Position numbers and translations under genes: made by a program. Shown here one piece after another: positions 51,296-61,300 of a DNA stretch of 64,000 bases; within the stretch, counting starts at the first letter, position 1; each line of letters opens with the position of its first letter. The notes below the pieces were generated by a model. It ran no database searches. It saw nothing but the letters and a program-made list of their open reading frames with translations, and was not told the origin of the DNA. This stretch comes from CAYJAZ01 sp964371865. Its GTDB lineage: Bacteria; Desulfobacterota; Desulfovibrionia; Desulfovibrionales; Desulfovibrionaceae. Location: the NCBI GenBank assembly GCA_964371865.1, contig CAYJOR010000005.1, positions 1 to 64,000 on the forward strand. Direction: 5' to 3'.

Positions 51296-52078
51296 TTACT
51301 TTTCTAACTTTTTTACACGAAATTTAACAACGTCTGGATTTGGATGAGTTGAAATTATTTCTTTAAAAAGCTTCAAAGCATTTTTTTTATCATCTTCAAT
51401 TTCATAGATATCAGCTAAAATAAAAAGAGTTTGAGCAATAACGTCAGGCGGCAAGTCTTTATTTTCTAAAAATGTTTGAATTGTGTTTTTAGCTTTATCG
51501 TATTGCTCCGACAAAAAGTAGAGCTCTATCAGCATAAAGATTGATTTATTGTATATTTCACTCTCTATTTGCATCTTGAGAGGTTCAAGAAGCAGTTCTT
51601 CTGCAAGAGTAAATTCTTTTGCATTAATAGTGAGTTGAGCAAGTTCTAATTTAAATTTAGATGCTTCACTTGAAGACTCACCATATATTTCTGCAAGTTT
51701 TCTATGAAGTTTTTTGCCGTTTTCAATAGCTTCTGTATACTTAGATATCGCTTTATATGCAATAAAAAGCTCTTGAAGAATGAATAGTTTCATCTCATTT
51801 GAGTTAGTATCGCTTTCAACTGTTTCTAACATATTGATAAGCTTTAGATTATCCTCAAGCATTTTATTTGCATCTACAAAATTTTTGAGCGCATCTTCAC
51901 GAGATTTTTGATCAAGATTCTCTATTAATATGCGTTGCGAAAGGTGAGATACAAGAGTCCAATCTTTACTTTGGAGTGCTTGATCTAATATTTGTTGAGT
52001 TGTCATTTCATTATCATCATCGGTACAACCCGAAATGAAAAGAGACATGAGTAGAAGTGGAAAAATTATTTTATTCAT
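51296..52078 (-). CDS. Lipoprotein with TPR-like repeats
   Basis: This 260-residue protein has a lipoprotein signal peptide (MNKIIFPLLLMSLFISGC, Cys18). Its helical body has tetratricopeptide-like pairs (for example YTEAIENGKKLHRKLAEIYG, LFILADIYEIEDDKKNALKLF). It probably works as a protein-protein interaction platform at the envelope. No strong ribosome binding site is visible. It lies between family A copies 6 and 7 and has no obvious operon partner. Confidence 0.75.
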   Translation of the reverse strand: MNKIIFPLLLMSLFISGCTDDDNEMTTQQILDQALQSKDWTLVSHLSQRILIENLDQKSREDALKNFVDANKMLEDNLKLINMLETVESDTNSNEMKLFILQELFIAYKAISKYTEAIENGKKLHRKLAEIYGESSSEASKFKLELAQLTINAKEFTLAEELLLEPLKMQIESEIYNKSIFMLIELYFLSEQYDKAKNTIQTFLENKDLPPDVIAQTLFILADIYEIEDDKKNALKLFKEIISTHPNPDVVKFRVKKLEK

Positions 52079-52168
52079 TGTAATAAGACTATATTATTAA
52101 AGGATTAAATTTTCAAGTATCAATAATGTGAATTTATACATTTTATCACGTGAATCTAATTTGGTATC

Positions 52169-52205
52169 TTGAGAGGGGGAAACCATGCTTTTTTGAAAAA
52201 AAGAG
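52169..52205 (+). repeat. Family A palindromic repeat, copy 7 (half)
   Basis: CTTGAGAGGGGGAAACCATG gives a left arm as in the other copies. The right arm is absent, and an 18-base element ending in TTGACGTG follows directly (52203-52220). Confidence 0.6.
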
Positions 52206-52267
52206 AATTATATTGACGTGTACACTTTATACAGTTTTACAAGAAAAATATAATTAAGCCTTATTTT

Positions 52268-52804
52268 TTAATCAAGCCAGCCTGCTTGAACTGCCCAAAA
52301 AAGTTCTGCTGTGAAAAGTTCTTGAGAATGCTCGATAATATTTCGTAACTCATGAATATGTATAAACATCGATTCCTTTTTTGAGCTAGAATTTTTTACA
52401 ATTTTTTCTTCTTGAAGTGTTAGTTTTGATGTGCTAAAAACAAAGGCTAGAAGTCTTGCACCATTATGGTCGATATAAGGTATGCTTGCTATTTCTTTTA
52501 CTTTTGTCTGCATAATGCCAAGTTGTTGATATAGCTCACGAAGAGCAGCCTCTTCACATGATTCATGCGCATAGACGTGACTATAGATAGATATATCCCA
52601 AAGCCCAGCGTTATGAGAACTTGTTTTTGGGTGTCTTTGTAAAAGAAGTTGATTCTGTTGGTTTTTTATCGCAAGCAAGGAAATTTTTCTTGTAAGCTTT
52701 TTTTTGATGCAAGTAGTCAGGTTCATCAACATAAATGCTTGTCCACTATTATCTAGTATTTCAACAAGATTCTCTTTGTTACTTTTGTGAGGTTTTATAT
52801 TCAT
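52268..52804 (-). CDS. Nudix-fold protein with degenerate catalytic box
   Basis: This 178-residue protein has the Nudix hydrolase layout: EILDNSGQAF, LLQRHPKT, GLWDISIYSHVYAHESCEEA and then RELYQQLGI. The Nudix box normally reads REUxEE. Here the two metal-binding glutamates are Gln93 and Gln94, and the leading glycine is replaced, so diphosphate hydrolysis is doubtful. The N terminus is consistent with isopentenyl-diphosphate-isomerase-like Nudix proteins. Its start codon overlaps the divergent rimI start by two bases. Confidence 0.75.
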   Translation of the reverse strand: MNIKPHKSNKENLVEILDNSGQAFMLMNLTTCIKKKLTRKISLLAIKNQQNQLLLQRHPKTSSHNAGLWDISIYSHVYAHESCEEAALRELYQQLGIMQTKVKEIASIPYIDHNGARLLAFVFSTSKLTLQEEKIVKNSSSKKESMFIHIHELRNIIEHSQELFTAELFWAVQAGWLD

Positions 52805-53276
52805 GCTAAAAATTCCGTATATTAAACAGATAACTCAAAATGAACTTGATATGCTCCACAGCCTAGAAGAAGACTGTTTTGAAACAGCTTGGAGTAAAGA
52901 ACAACTAAAAATTGCTTTAGATAATAACCACATTTTATTCTTAGGTTTGTTTTTAGAGCAAAAGTTAGCAGCTTATATTTCAGTGCAATGTATACCTTCC
53001 ATCACTAATTTAAAAGATGGCGAATGTGAAATTTTTAATATCGCAACTCATACCGAGCACAGAAGAAAAGGTTATGCAAACATATTATTAGACTATTGTA
53101 TTGATTTTGTCAAAAAAAGTGAAGCTCTTTCAGTTTTTCTAGATGTGCGAGTAACTAACCATCCTGCTCTTGAACTTTATAGAAAAACAGGATTTAAAGA
53201 AGTAGGTAGAAGAAAAAATTACTATGAAACAAATACAGGCTATGAAGATGCTATTCTTATGCAGTTAGAACTGTAA
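52803..53276 (+). CDS. rimI: Ribosomal-protein-alanine N-acetyltransferase (GNAT)
   Basis: This 157-residue GNAT protein has the acetyl-CoA-binding motif RRKGYANILLDY (motif A, at about 95-106). It has a central IFNIATHTEHRRKG strand and the C-terminal LDVRVTNHPALELYRKTGF. The order matches RimI, which acetylates the N terminus of ribosomal protein S18. Other GNAT roles cannot be excluded. The start overlaps that of the divergent Nudix gene, so each gene's translation signals lie in the other's coding strand. Confidence 0.85.
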   Translation: MLKIPYIKQITQNELDMLHSLEEDCFETAWSKEQLKIALDNNHILFLGLFLEQKLAAYISVQCIPSITNLKDGECEIFNIATHTEHRRKGYANILLDYCIDFVKKSEALSVFLDVRVTNHPALELYRKTGFKEVGRRKNYYETNTGYEDAILMQLEL

Positions 53277-53345
53277 GTGCTCAGCATAATTTTCTCATCA
53301 CACCAACAAACTTTGCTTATCTTCGCGATTAAATCCAGACTATTA

Positions 53346-53424
53346 ATTATTTTTTATAGGAAGTGGAAAACCTAAGAGGGAAAAACCTTGACTCTTCTTA
53401 AAAATCATGGTTTCCCCCTCTCAA
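53346..53424 (+). repeat. Family A palindromic repeat, copy 8 (diverged)
   Basis: A diverged leader (TTTTTTATAGGAAGTGG) is followed by TAAGAGGGAAAAACC and CATGGTTTCCCCCTCTCA. Arm pairing is imperfect. It lies in the convergent gap between rimI and the HD-GYP gene. Confidence 0.65.
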
Positions 53425-53452
53425 AGTAGTAAACTAAATTCGCGTATATATC

Positions 53453-54496
53453 CTAGTATTCAGAAACATTTTTTGCTTGATATTTTATTTCTTCAATATT
53501 CTCAAAGAAAATATCTAAGAGGTCAGGGTCAAACTTTTTACCTCTATCTTCTTTCATTATCTCAATAACTTGTTCTTCTGGTAGCCCCGCACGGTAAACT
53601 CTGTTAGAGCGAAGAGCATCGTAAACATCTGTAATCGAAACTATTCTTGCTTCGATTGGAATTTCTTCACCAACTAAGCCCATAGGATAACCGCTTCCAT
53701 CCCAATTTTCGTGGTGGTAATGTGCTATAACATCTGCCATTCTAATAATTGGATTAGTAGAATCTGAAAGAAGTTTTGAGCCTATAGCCGCGTGAGTTGA
53801 GATTGTAGCAAACTCGTCGCTAGTGAGTCTGCCTGGTTTACGTAAAATAGAGTCAGGAATAGCAATTTTACCAACATCGTGGAGTGGCGCTGCCGACTTC
53901 ATAGTATTAACGTCATCTTCTGACCAACCAATTAATCGTCCCATATGGGCACTCATTAGACCTATTCTGAAAACGTGCCCACCAGTTTCACCATCACGAG
54001 ATTCAAGAGCGTTAAATAAGCGGCTAACAATTTCCTCTTGAGTATCACGAATGATTCTAGTTTGTTCTTCAACAAGCTGCTGGAGATTTGCATTAATCTG
54101 CCTTTGAGCTCTCTCAGCTTCAATAAGTCTGTTACCAACTTGAATACGAAGCAAAAGTTCGGAACCTTCAAAAGGTTTTACGATATAGTCATCTACTCCG
54201 CCTTGAGTAAAGCCTTCTAATTTGTCGCTAAACTCGTTACGAGCTGTTAGCATAATTATATAGATATATTGTTGATTTGATGTTAGTTGGCGAACTCTAT
54301 TTGCAAGTTCAAGCCCGTCCATTACAGGCATACTCCAGTCTGTAATAAGCATATCAATACTATCTTGACTAGACATTATTGCTTCAAGAGCTTCGGCACC
54401 ATCGGCCGTTTCAATTACCTCATGCCCGGCTTCTCTTAGGTGACCTGCAAGGATAATTCTTCCCATTTCTTGATCTTCAGCGATAACTATTCTCAT
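53453..54496 (-). CDS. Response regulator with HD-GYP phosphodiesterase domain
   Basis: This 347-residue protein has a receiver domain (1-120, phospho-acceptor Asp53 in ITDWSMP) and an HD-GYP domain (about 160-345). The HD motif is HDVGKIAIPDSIL, the GYP motif lies in HHENWDGSGYPMGL, and ARIVSITDVYDAL follows. It should degrade cyclic-di-GMP when its receiver domain is phosphorylated. Its start lies three bases after the stop of the hybrid kinase gene, a clear kinase-regulator operon. Confidence 0.93.
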   Translation of the reverse strand: MRIVIAEDQEMGRIILAGHLREAGHEVIETADGAEALEAIMSSQDSIDMLITDWSMPVMDGLELANRVRQLTSNQQYIYIIMLTARNEFSDKLEGFTQGGVDDYIVKPFEGSELLLRIQVGNRLIEAERAQRQINANLQQLVEEQTRIIRDTQEEIVSRLFNALESRDGETGGHVFRIGLMSAHMGRLIGWSEDDVNTMKSAAPLHDVGKIAIPDSILRKPGRLTSDEFATISTHAAIGSKLLSDSTNPIIRMADVIAHYHHENWDGSGYPMGLVGEEIPIEARIVSITDVYDALRSNRVYRAGLPEEQVIEIMKEDRGKKFDPDLLDIFFENIEEIKYQAKNVSEY

Positions 54497-54499
54497 AAT

Positions 54500-57400
54500 T
54501 TATTCCGATATGTATATTTGCATTGCTTGAGTTAATGAAACTAAACTTTCTTCCAAAAGCATACGATGTTTATTTACTTCATCATTTTGCTCTGGGAGAA
54601 GACCATCTCTACCCATATCCTCAAGTTTTAGAGCAAGTTGATAGATTTCGCCTTTAGTATAGTAACTTACCAAGCCCTTCATTGCATGAGCATTTACTGT
54701 AAGAGAGCTATTATCTGCTTGTTCAACAGCTTTTGCAATTTCTCCTAAGATATTTGGTGAGTCACGTAGGAAAATTTCCATACTTTTTAGTGCCAGAGCA
54801 GGATATGTTCCGAATGATCTATCAATCATTTCAGCATCTAAAGGAGCAACAATCTTTCGAGAAGCAATTTTTGGTTTTACTTCTTCCGCTTTAGGTGATG
54901 CAGCTTCAGTTTTTACTTGCACACTTGGTGAACTACCTGTGCTTGGTTGGAAGTTGCGTGTTGTACTTGGTGAACTACCTGTAGTTGGCTGGAAGTTGCG
55001 TGTTGTACTTGATGAAGTACTGGTAGTTGGTTGGAAGTTACGTGTTGTACTTGGCTGAGTACTCGTACTTGGTTGCATATTTCGTGTTGTACTTGGCTGA
55101 GTGCTAGTACTTGGTTGAGTGCTAGTACTTGGTTGCATATTTCGTGTTGCACTTGGTGAAGTACTGGTAGTTGGCTGGAAGTTACGTGTTGGAGATGCTT
55201 CAACTTTTGTTGTTACCTTATCTACTGTTTCCTCAGAATTTTTCTTCTCTACTGACTCTTCAGGTGTTACTACTTTTCGAGGTTGAATATTCTTCGGTTG
55301 CATATCTTCCGGTTGTACAATTCGTGGCGTGCGTGTATGCACAACAGATGTGGACTCTTCATTTACTGTAGGAGTTTCACTTGAATCTGGTTTTTCATCT
55401 ACTAAAGCTTCAAGTAAAGAGTTTTGATCTTTAGAAAATGCCAGACCTACTTCAAATTTGTGTATTAAGTCATAAAGAGTTTCTGCAAGTTCTGAAATTG
55501 AAATAGGTTTCAGTAAATAAGCATTCATACCTTTTGCAAGATAGAATTCTTTTTGTTCTTCTCTTGCATTTGCAGTAATTGCTACTACAGGCAAGTGTTT
55601 ATTATTACGTGCTGTTATATTGAGTTTACGTATAATTGAAAGAGATTCAAGCCCGTCCATAATAGGCATTTTAATGTCCATAAGTACTATATCGAACTTT
55701 TCTCTTTCCAGAATCTCAATAGCTTGTTGTCCATTATTCGCTATTACAGTGCTATGTCCTAGTTCTTGTAGCATACGACTTGTTACAATTTGGTTTATTT
55801 CTAAGTCTTCCACCAAAAGAATTTTAAGAGATTCTGATGTTTTCTTTAATACTTCACGAGATTCTAACTCTTGAAGTGAAGTGTTTTCGGGTGCATCCCA
55901 AACTTCAGCAGCCTTGGAAAGAACTCTTAATAATTCTGATGGCCTGATAGGTTTTGCAAGGTTTGCAAAGAATAGTGATGATGGAATATTTTCATTCAAT
56001 GTGCCAGATGAAAGAAGAATTACAGGAATATGCTCAAGCAATTTATCTTTTTTCATGAGTTGAGCAAGGTCAACACCATCTTTTTCCGGCATTTGCAGGT
56101 CAGTAAGCACAAGGGCGAACGGCGCATAAGAGTTAGCTGCTTTACGAAGCATACGCATTGCTTCATCAACACTTGTGCATTCAGTTGTTTTCATTTTCCA
56201 GTTGTTAAGCTGCTCTGAAAGAATTCTTCTATTTGTGGCATTGTCATCAACAATTAGAGTTTCTACATTTTCTAGCAGATGAGTTGATACTGGCTGTGCA
56301 GCAATATCTGCTGAATTTAAGAACGGCAGTTCAAGCTGAAAATAGAAATTACTTCCTCTATTTGGTTCACTGTGAAGCTTAATTTCACTACCCATAAGTT
56401 TGACAAGTTTGCTTGAGATAGTAAGCCCTAAGCCTACACCGTCATATTTACGAGTTGTAGTTCTGTCTTCTTGCTCTAGCGCTTTGAAAATTTTACTTTG
56501 TTTCTCGAGTGGAATACCAATACCAGTATCTTTTACACCTATAATAAGCCTTACACTTTTATTTTCAATAGCTACTAGTTTTACACTAAGTGTTATATCA
56601 CCTTTATTGGTAAATTTAATTGCATTTTCAAGAAGTTTGAATAAAACTTGTCTTATGCGCAGGGCGTCACCAACAAGAGTATCAGGGATTTGCGGTGCAA
56701 TATTTGCAACTATTTCTACATTTTTGCTAAAGGCAGTTGGAGCCAATGTTTTGACAACATCAAACAGAGTATCACGAAGAGGGAAAGATTGTCTTTCTAG
56801 CTCAATTTGACCAGCTTCAATTTTAGCAAAGTCCCAAATGTCATTAATAACAACAAGCAAATTATTACCTGATGCACGTAGTGATGCAAGCATTGATGCT
56901 TGATCTTCTTCCAACTTTGTGCGCAGTAAAAGTTCAGTCATTCCGATAATTCCATTGAGTGGAGTTCTTATTTCATGACTGATGCTTGTAAGAAAGTCAG
57001 TTTTTATATTAAGTGCTGCTTGTTTCTCTTCTTCAAGCCTTTCCATTTCAACTGATTGATCTTGATATTGGATATTTAGTGAAGATTTAGTTTCTTCTAA
57101 TGCACTTTCTGCTATTTTAGCACGTCTTTCCATTGCGAAAAGATTTTTTGTAAACGAATAAATAAAGATTAAACCTATGATCCAAATAAGAAGATGACCA
57201 ATAAACACACCTAAAAATGATTTTTTTTCATCATTTATAAATGAATATAGAGGAACTGTTATACTTGTAGCACCGAAAATTTCATTTAATTTATATTTAG
57301 AGAATTGTTCAGCGTTTGGTCCAACAAGCAAGTCTTTGGTAACGTATAAAGGTTTAATATAGTGAATTGTTTCAGTTTTATCTTCATTTGCAGTCAACTC

Positions 57401-57925
57401 AAAGAACTCTGTTAAGTTTTCTCTTTCTATGCGTCTTATAGCAGCCGACTCCCACGAATTAGGACGTGAAAGAGCTAAGCTTTTATCGAAACCAACAACG
57501 TGAATATTTATGCCTTCTTTAGCAGAAAAATCGTTTAAAAGTTCTGAAAAAAGTGCATAATTTACTTTGTATAATTGTCCATTAGGCCCAGAGATGGATT
57601 TGAAAATATTATCGGCAAACAGGTCTTTCTTTTTAGCATTGTCTGTCAAGTTTAAATAGACACCGTCAACAGTATCAAGCATATTGTTTACAACGTCATT
57701 TCTTTCCAGTAAAATTTTAGCTTGTCGAACTGCAGATCTTTCATATGCTACATCAACTTGATAGAAATTTATCGCTGTAAAAACGATAACAACTAAAGTC
57801 CATAAAAAGTTAAACATTAGAGAAAGCTTGACTGTTCTCGTCTGTGAACTATTTCGTACTTGCTTGTTTTTCTTACGCTTTCTCTGCAAGTTATTCTTTT
57901 GTGGCTTGATTTTAGAACTTGTCAT
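54500..57925 (-). CDS. Hybrid sensor histidine kinase with two receivers, a repeat linker and Hpt
   Basis: This 1141-residue protein has a very basic N terminus and two membrane helices (about 32-52 and 233-257) flanking a periplasmic sensor. HisKA follows with SHEIRTPLNG (phospho-acceptor His317), then HATPase with DTGIGIPLEKQ and GVGLGLTIS. Receiver 1 (about 552-665) has VLTDLQMPEKDG and receiver 2 (about 700-815) has VLMDIKMPIMDG. Residues about 911-1001 are a tandem repeat of a 14-residue unit (TRNFQPTTSTSPSx). A C-terminal Hpt domain has NAHAMKGLVSYY (about 1050-1125). It is co-transcribed with the HD-GYP regulator, so it probably controls cyclic-di-GMP breakdown. Confidence 0.92.
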   Translation of the reverse strand: MTSSKIKPQKNNLQRKRKKNKQVRNSSQTRTVKLSLMFNFLWTLVVIVFTAINFYQVDVAYERSAVRQAKILLERNDVVNNMLDTVDGVYLNLTDNAKKKDLFADNIFKSISGPNGQLYKVNYALFSELLNDFSAKEGINIHVVGFDKSLALSRPNSWESAAIRRIERENLTEFFELTANEDKTETIHYIKPLYVTKDLLVGPNAEQFSKYKLNEIFGATSITVPLYSFINDEKKSFLGVFIGHLLIWIIGLIFIYSFTKNLFAMERRAKIAESALEETKSSLNIQYQDQSVEMERLEEEKQAALNIKTDFLTSISHEIRTPLNGIIGMTELLLRTKLEEDQASMLASLRASGNNLLVVINDIWDFAKIEAGQIELERQSFPLRDTLFDVVKTLAPTAFSKNVEIVANIAPQIPDTLVGDALRIRQVLFKLLENAIKFTNKGDITLSVKLVAIENKSVRLIIGVKDTGIGIPLEKQSKIFKALEQEDRTTTRKYDGVGLGLTISSKLVKLMGSEIKLHSEPNRGSNFYFQLELPFLNSADIAAQPVSTHLLENVETLIVDDNATNRRILSEQLNNWKMKTTECTSVDEAMRMLRKAANSYAPFALVLTDLQMPEKDGVDLAQLMKKDKLLEHIPVILLSSGTLNENIPSSLFFANLAKPIRPSELLRVLSKAAEVWDAPENTSLQELESREVLKKTSESLKILLVEDLEINQIVTSRMLQELGHSTVIANNGQQAIEILEREKFDIVLMDIKMPIMDGLESLSIIRKLNITARNNKHLPVVAITANAREEQKEFYLAKGMNAYLLKPISISELAETLYDLIHKFEVGLAFSKDQNSLLEALVDEKPDSSETPTVNEESTSVVHTRTPRIVQPEDMQPKNIQPRKVVTPEESVEKKNSEETVDKVTTKVEASPTRNFQPTTSTSPSATRNMQPSTSTQPSTSTQPSTTRNMQPSTSTQPSTTRNFQPTTSTSSSTTRNFQPTTGSSPSTTRNFQPSTGSSPSVQVKTEAASPKAEEVKPKIASRKIVAPLDAEMIDRSFGTYPALALKSMEIFLRDSPNILGEIAKAVEQADNSSLTVNAHAMKGLVSYYTKGEIYQLALKLEDMGRDGLLPEQNDEVNKHRMLLEESLVSLTQAMQIYISE
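54919..55192 (-). repeat. In-gene tandem repeat, 42-base unit
   Basis: About six units of 42 bases encode TRN(F/M)QP(T/S)T(S/G)(T/S)xPS(T/A/V). One unit carries an extra 6-codon STQPST piece. The units are similar at DNA level, so copy number can vary by slippage without shifting frame. Confidence 0.8.
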
Positions 57926-58300
57926 TTTTATCTCTTTTTCTTAAAATCTTAAAGTTTAGAAATTATTTAGACACTATTATGATTTTTACTTACGCGAGAG
58001 CTTACAATATTAGCGTGCTGATTGCAAGAGTTTTTTTATGAGTTTTTTAGAATAAAATAGTTATAAATCAATAATAACTTTTTGTCAATTACTCCACTTT
58101 TAATATAGATATATTTAGTATTATTATGCAATTTAGTTATCAATATAAAATAATTTATAACTAATAATTATTAGATTAATTTTCTTGATTTTTATATTTC
58201 TATGTGTTATATTCGGGTAACTCGTATTATTTTTTCTAACACTCAATAACTAGTTAACAATAAAAAACTACTTGTAAACTTTACACTTGAGGAATTGCCC
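57926..58300. other. Divergent promoter region between two hybrid kinases
   Basis: This 375-base AT-rich gap holds the promoters of two divergent kinase units. I find no convincing promoter hexamer pair, operator or repeat. TTGAGGAA before 58301 is the ribosome binding site of the right-hand gene. Confidence 0.4.
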
Positions 58301-61300
58301 ATGGACGATACACAAAAGAGCGATGTGATTTCACTTTCGAAACAGCTCGCTACATCCTATTCAATCGGTATGCACACGAAGCTTATCACCTTGTTTATTA
58401 TAATCAAGGTTGTACCGCTTGTAATTATTGCTCTTATAGCATGGCATGAGTCATCCAATATGGGCAACGAGCTAAGCTTGCGTATTTCAAACCTAACCGT
58501 TACACTCGATGAAGCCCTTGAAAACACAGGTAATATTGCGGTAGAAGATTCAAAAGACGCTATCGAAAATCGTGCTGTAAAAGAAATCGAACGTACATCA
58601 ACTGATTTGGCTGATGATGTCGCTGAATTCCTCTATGGACGCGATGCAGACATTACCTACCTCTCAAAAATTAAGCCTACGGAAGAAGGTTATAGAGCCT
58701 TTGTAGAAAGTCTCGTTCTTCCAATGCTTATTCCTACAGAGTGGGTACTTTCAGAGGATCAAAAAAAGTGGCAACCAAAAGTGCCACATCAACTAGACCC
58801 TATCTATCCGTCTACGAATAGTGAAAACGATGTTAACTTTAACTATGTTCCACCTATCCCCTATAAAAGTGAAGATAAACCAATTTATCGTGAAATTTCG
58901 TTTATTTCTCTCGATGGTGTAGAACAAATTAAAATTACCACCGACGACGTTATGGATCCAACTCTCAAAGATGTCTCCCAAAAGCAAAATACATTCGTTG
59001 GTGCTGAAACCTACTATGAGAAACTCAAAGATTTAAAACCAGGCGAAATCTATGTTTCTGACGTTATCGGTGAATACGTTGGATCAAAGATAATAGGTTC
59101 CTTCACCCCTGAAAATGCAGCGAAGAAAAATATTCCTTTTGAACCTGAAAAAGCAGCTTGGGCAGGCACTGAAAACCCTGTTGGCATTAAATTTAAAGGT
59201 ATTGTACGCTGGGCTATGCCTGTTGTGCAAGAAAGTAAAATAATAGGTTATGTAACTTTAGCCCTAAATCATGATCATATCATGGATATGGTTAATATCA
59301 TCATGCCTACAGATCAAAGATATACCGAACTTCCTGATGCTATCAGTGGCAACTACGCGTTTATTTGGGATCATTTAGGTAGAAGTATTGTTCATCCTCG
59401 TCACCACTCTATTGCTGGTTACGATCCAAAAACAGGTGATCCGCAAGTACCATGGCTTGAAGATAGAATCTATGACGAATGGCAAGCAAGTGGCAAGTCA
59501 TACGCTGAATTTATTGTAGATGTTCCTACATTTGCTGAACAATCTACAAAAAAGAAACCTGCACCTGAGCTAACAGCTCAAGGTCTTGTTGGGCTTGATT
59601 GTCGTTATCTTAACAATGCTCCTCAGTGTACCGGCTGGTTCGACTTGGCTGAACACGGTGGTTCCGGATCATTTATTATTCTATGGAGTGGATTAAGAAA
59701 ACTTACAACAACCTCCGCTATTCCTTATTATACCGGCCAGTACGGTGAGAAAAAGGTTGGCTTTGGTTTCGTAACTATCGGCTCAGGCGTTGACGATTTC
59801 TATCGCCCTGCTCTAGAAACTGAAAAGAAACTTGATCAAGTTATCTATGAAGCTGACCTAGAACTAGGTGCAATTGCTGAAGAAGCTGAAGTATTTATTC
59901 TTGATTCATTAGTAAGCATTGCAACAAGCCTTACAGTATCAACAGCAATCATGTGTGTGCTTGTTATAGTCATTGCTATAATGCTTGCATCAGCACTAAC
60001 AAAAATGCTCAAACACCTTGTTGATGGTATTGCAAGATTCCGTCACGGTGAACGTCAGTTCCGCTTCAACAGCGATAGAACTGATGAACTTGGAACACTA
60101 GCCGACTCATTCGATGAATTGGCTGATAACCTAACCGACCTTACAAAAGAACCACTCATTATTATAGATGGTAATAAAAACATTGTCTATATGAACGAAT
60201 TTGCAGAAGAGTGGTATGATAAAAACTTAGTAGAAGTTGTGGGAACTCCTTTCTTTGATATCAGTTACTATACTGAAGAAAGCCTATACTCCCCTATTAA
60301 AGCACTTGATGAAGAAAGAACTCCTGAAGTTATGCACTTAGAAGATAAAGATATCTTCTTTAGGGATAAAGCAGTTCCAATGTTCTGTTCAGATGATGAA
60401 GATGAAGACCTAGGTTATATCATCACGACTTTAGATATGACTGAAATTATCACAAATGAACAGCATATCGAAAATCAACGTCAAATACTGAATACAATCT
60501 TCACCTCAAGCCCTGATATGATGTGGTTGAAAGATGTTAAAACTGGTTGCTACACAATGGTTAACCCACGTTTTGCAACTCTTACCGGCTCGCATCCATC
60601 TGAATACATCAAAAAGACTGTATTTGAAATGCTTGATGCTGAAACTGCAAAAGTTTCACAAGAAGTTGATGATCAAGTTATTATTAAAGGACGTACAGTT
60701 CTAAAAGAACAGCATCTTAAATTCTATGATGGTCACGTTGAAACTGTTGAAATTTTACGTACTCCTATGTTCACACCTGATGGCGAACTTACAAGCATTC
60801 TTGGTATCGCTCGTGACGTTACCCATCGTGTTGAAGCACAAGCTCGCTTACTACAAATCCAACATGATCTCGAATCTGCGCTACGTGATGCAAAAGCTGC
60901 TAACGCTGCAAAGAGTGACTTCCTAGCTCGTATGAGCCATGAAATTCGTACTCCAATGAACGCTATTATCGGTTTAACCGGTATCCTTCAAAGAGCACTT
61001 GGTGAACCTGATGTGAACCTTGATAAAATTGGCGTTCAACTCCAGCACATCGAAAAATCATCTAAACACTTACTTGGTTTATTGAATGATATTCTTGATT
61101 TATCAAAAATTGAAGCTGGTAAGGTAGAACTTGAATTTACACCTGTAAATATTAAAGCAATGTTACAAGGCGTTGATGCTATTGTTCGCCCTCGTTGTGA
61201 AGAAAAAGATATCAGCTTCGTCATTGATATAGATTCACAACTTGCACCGGATGTTGTAAGTGATGCTCTTCGTTTAAGACAGGTTCTTATCAACCTCCTT

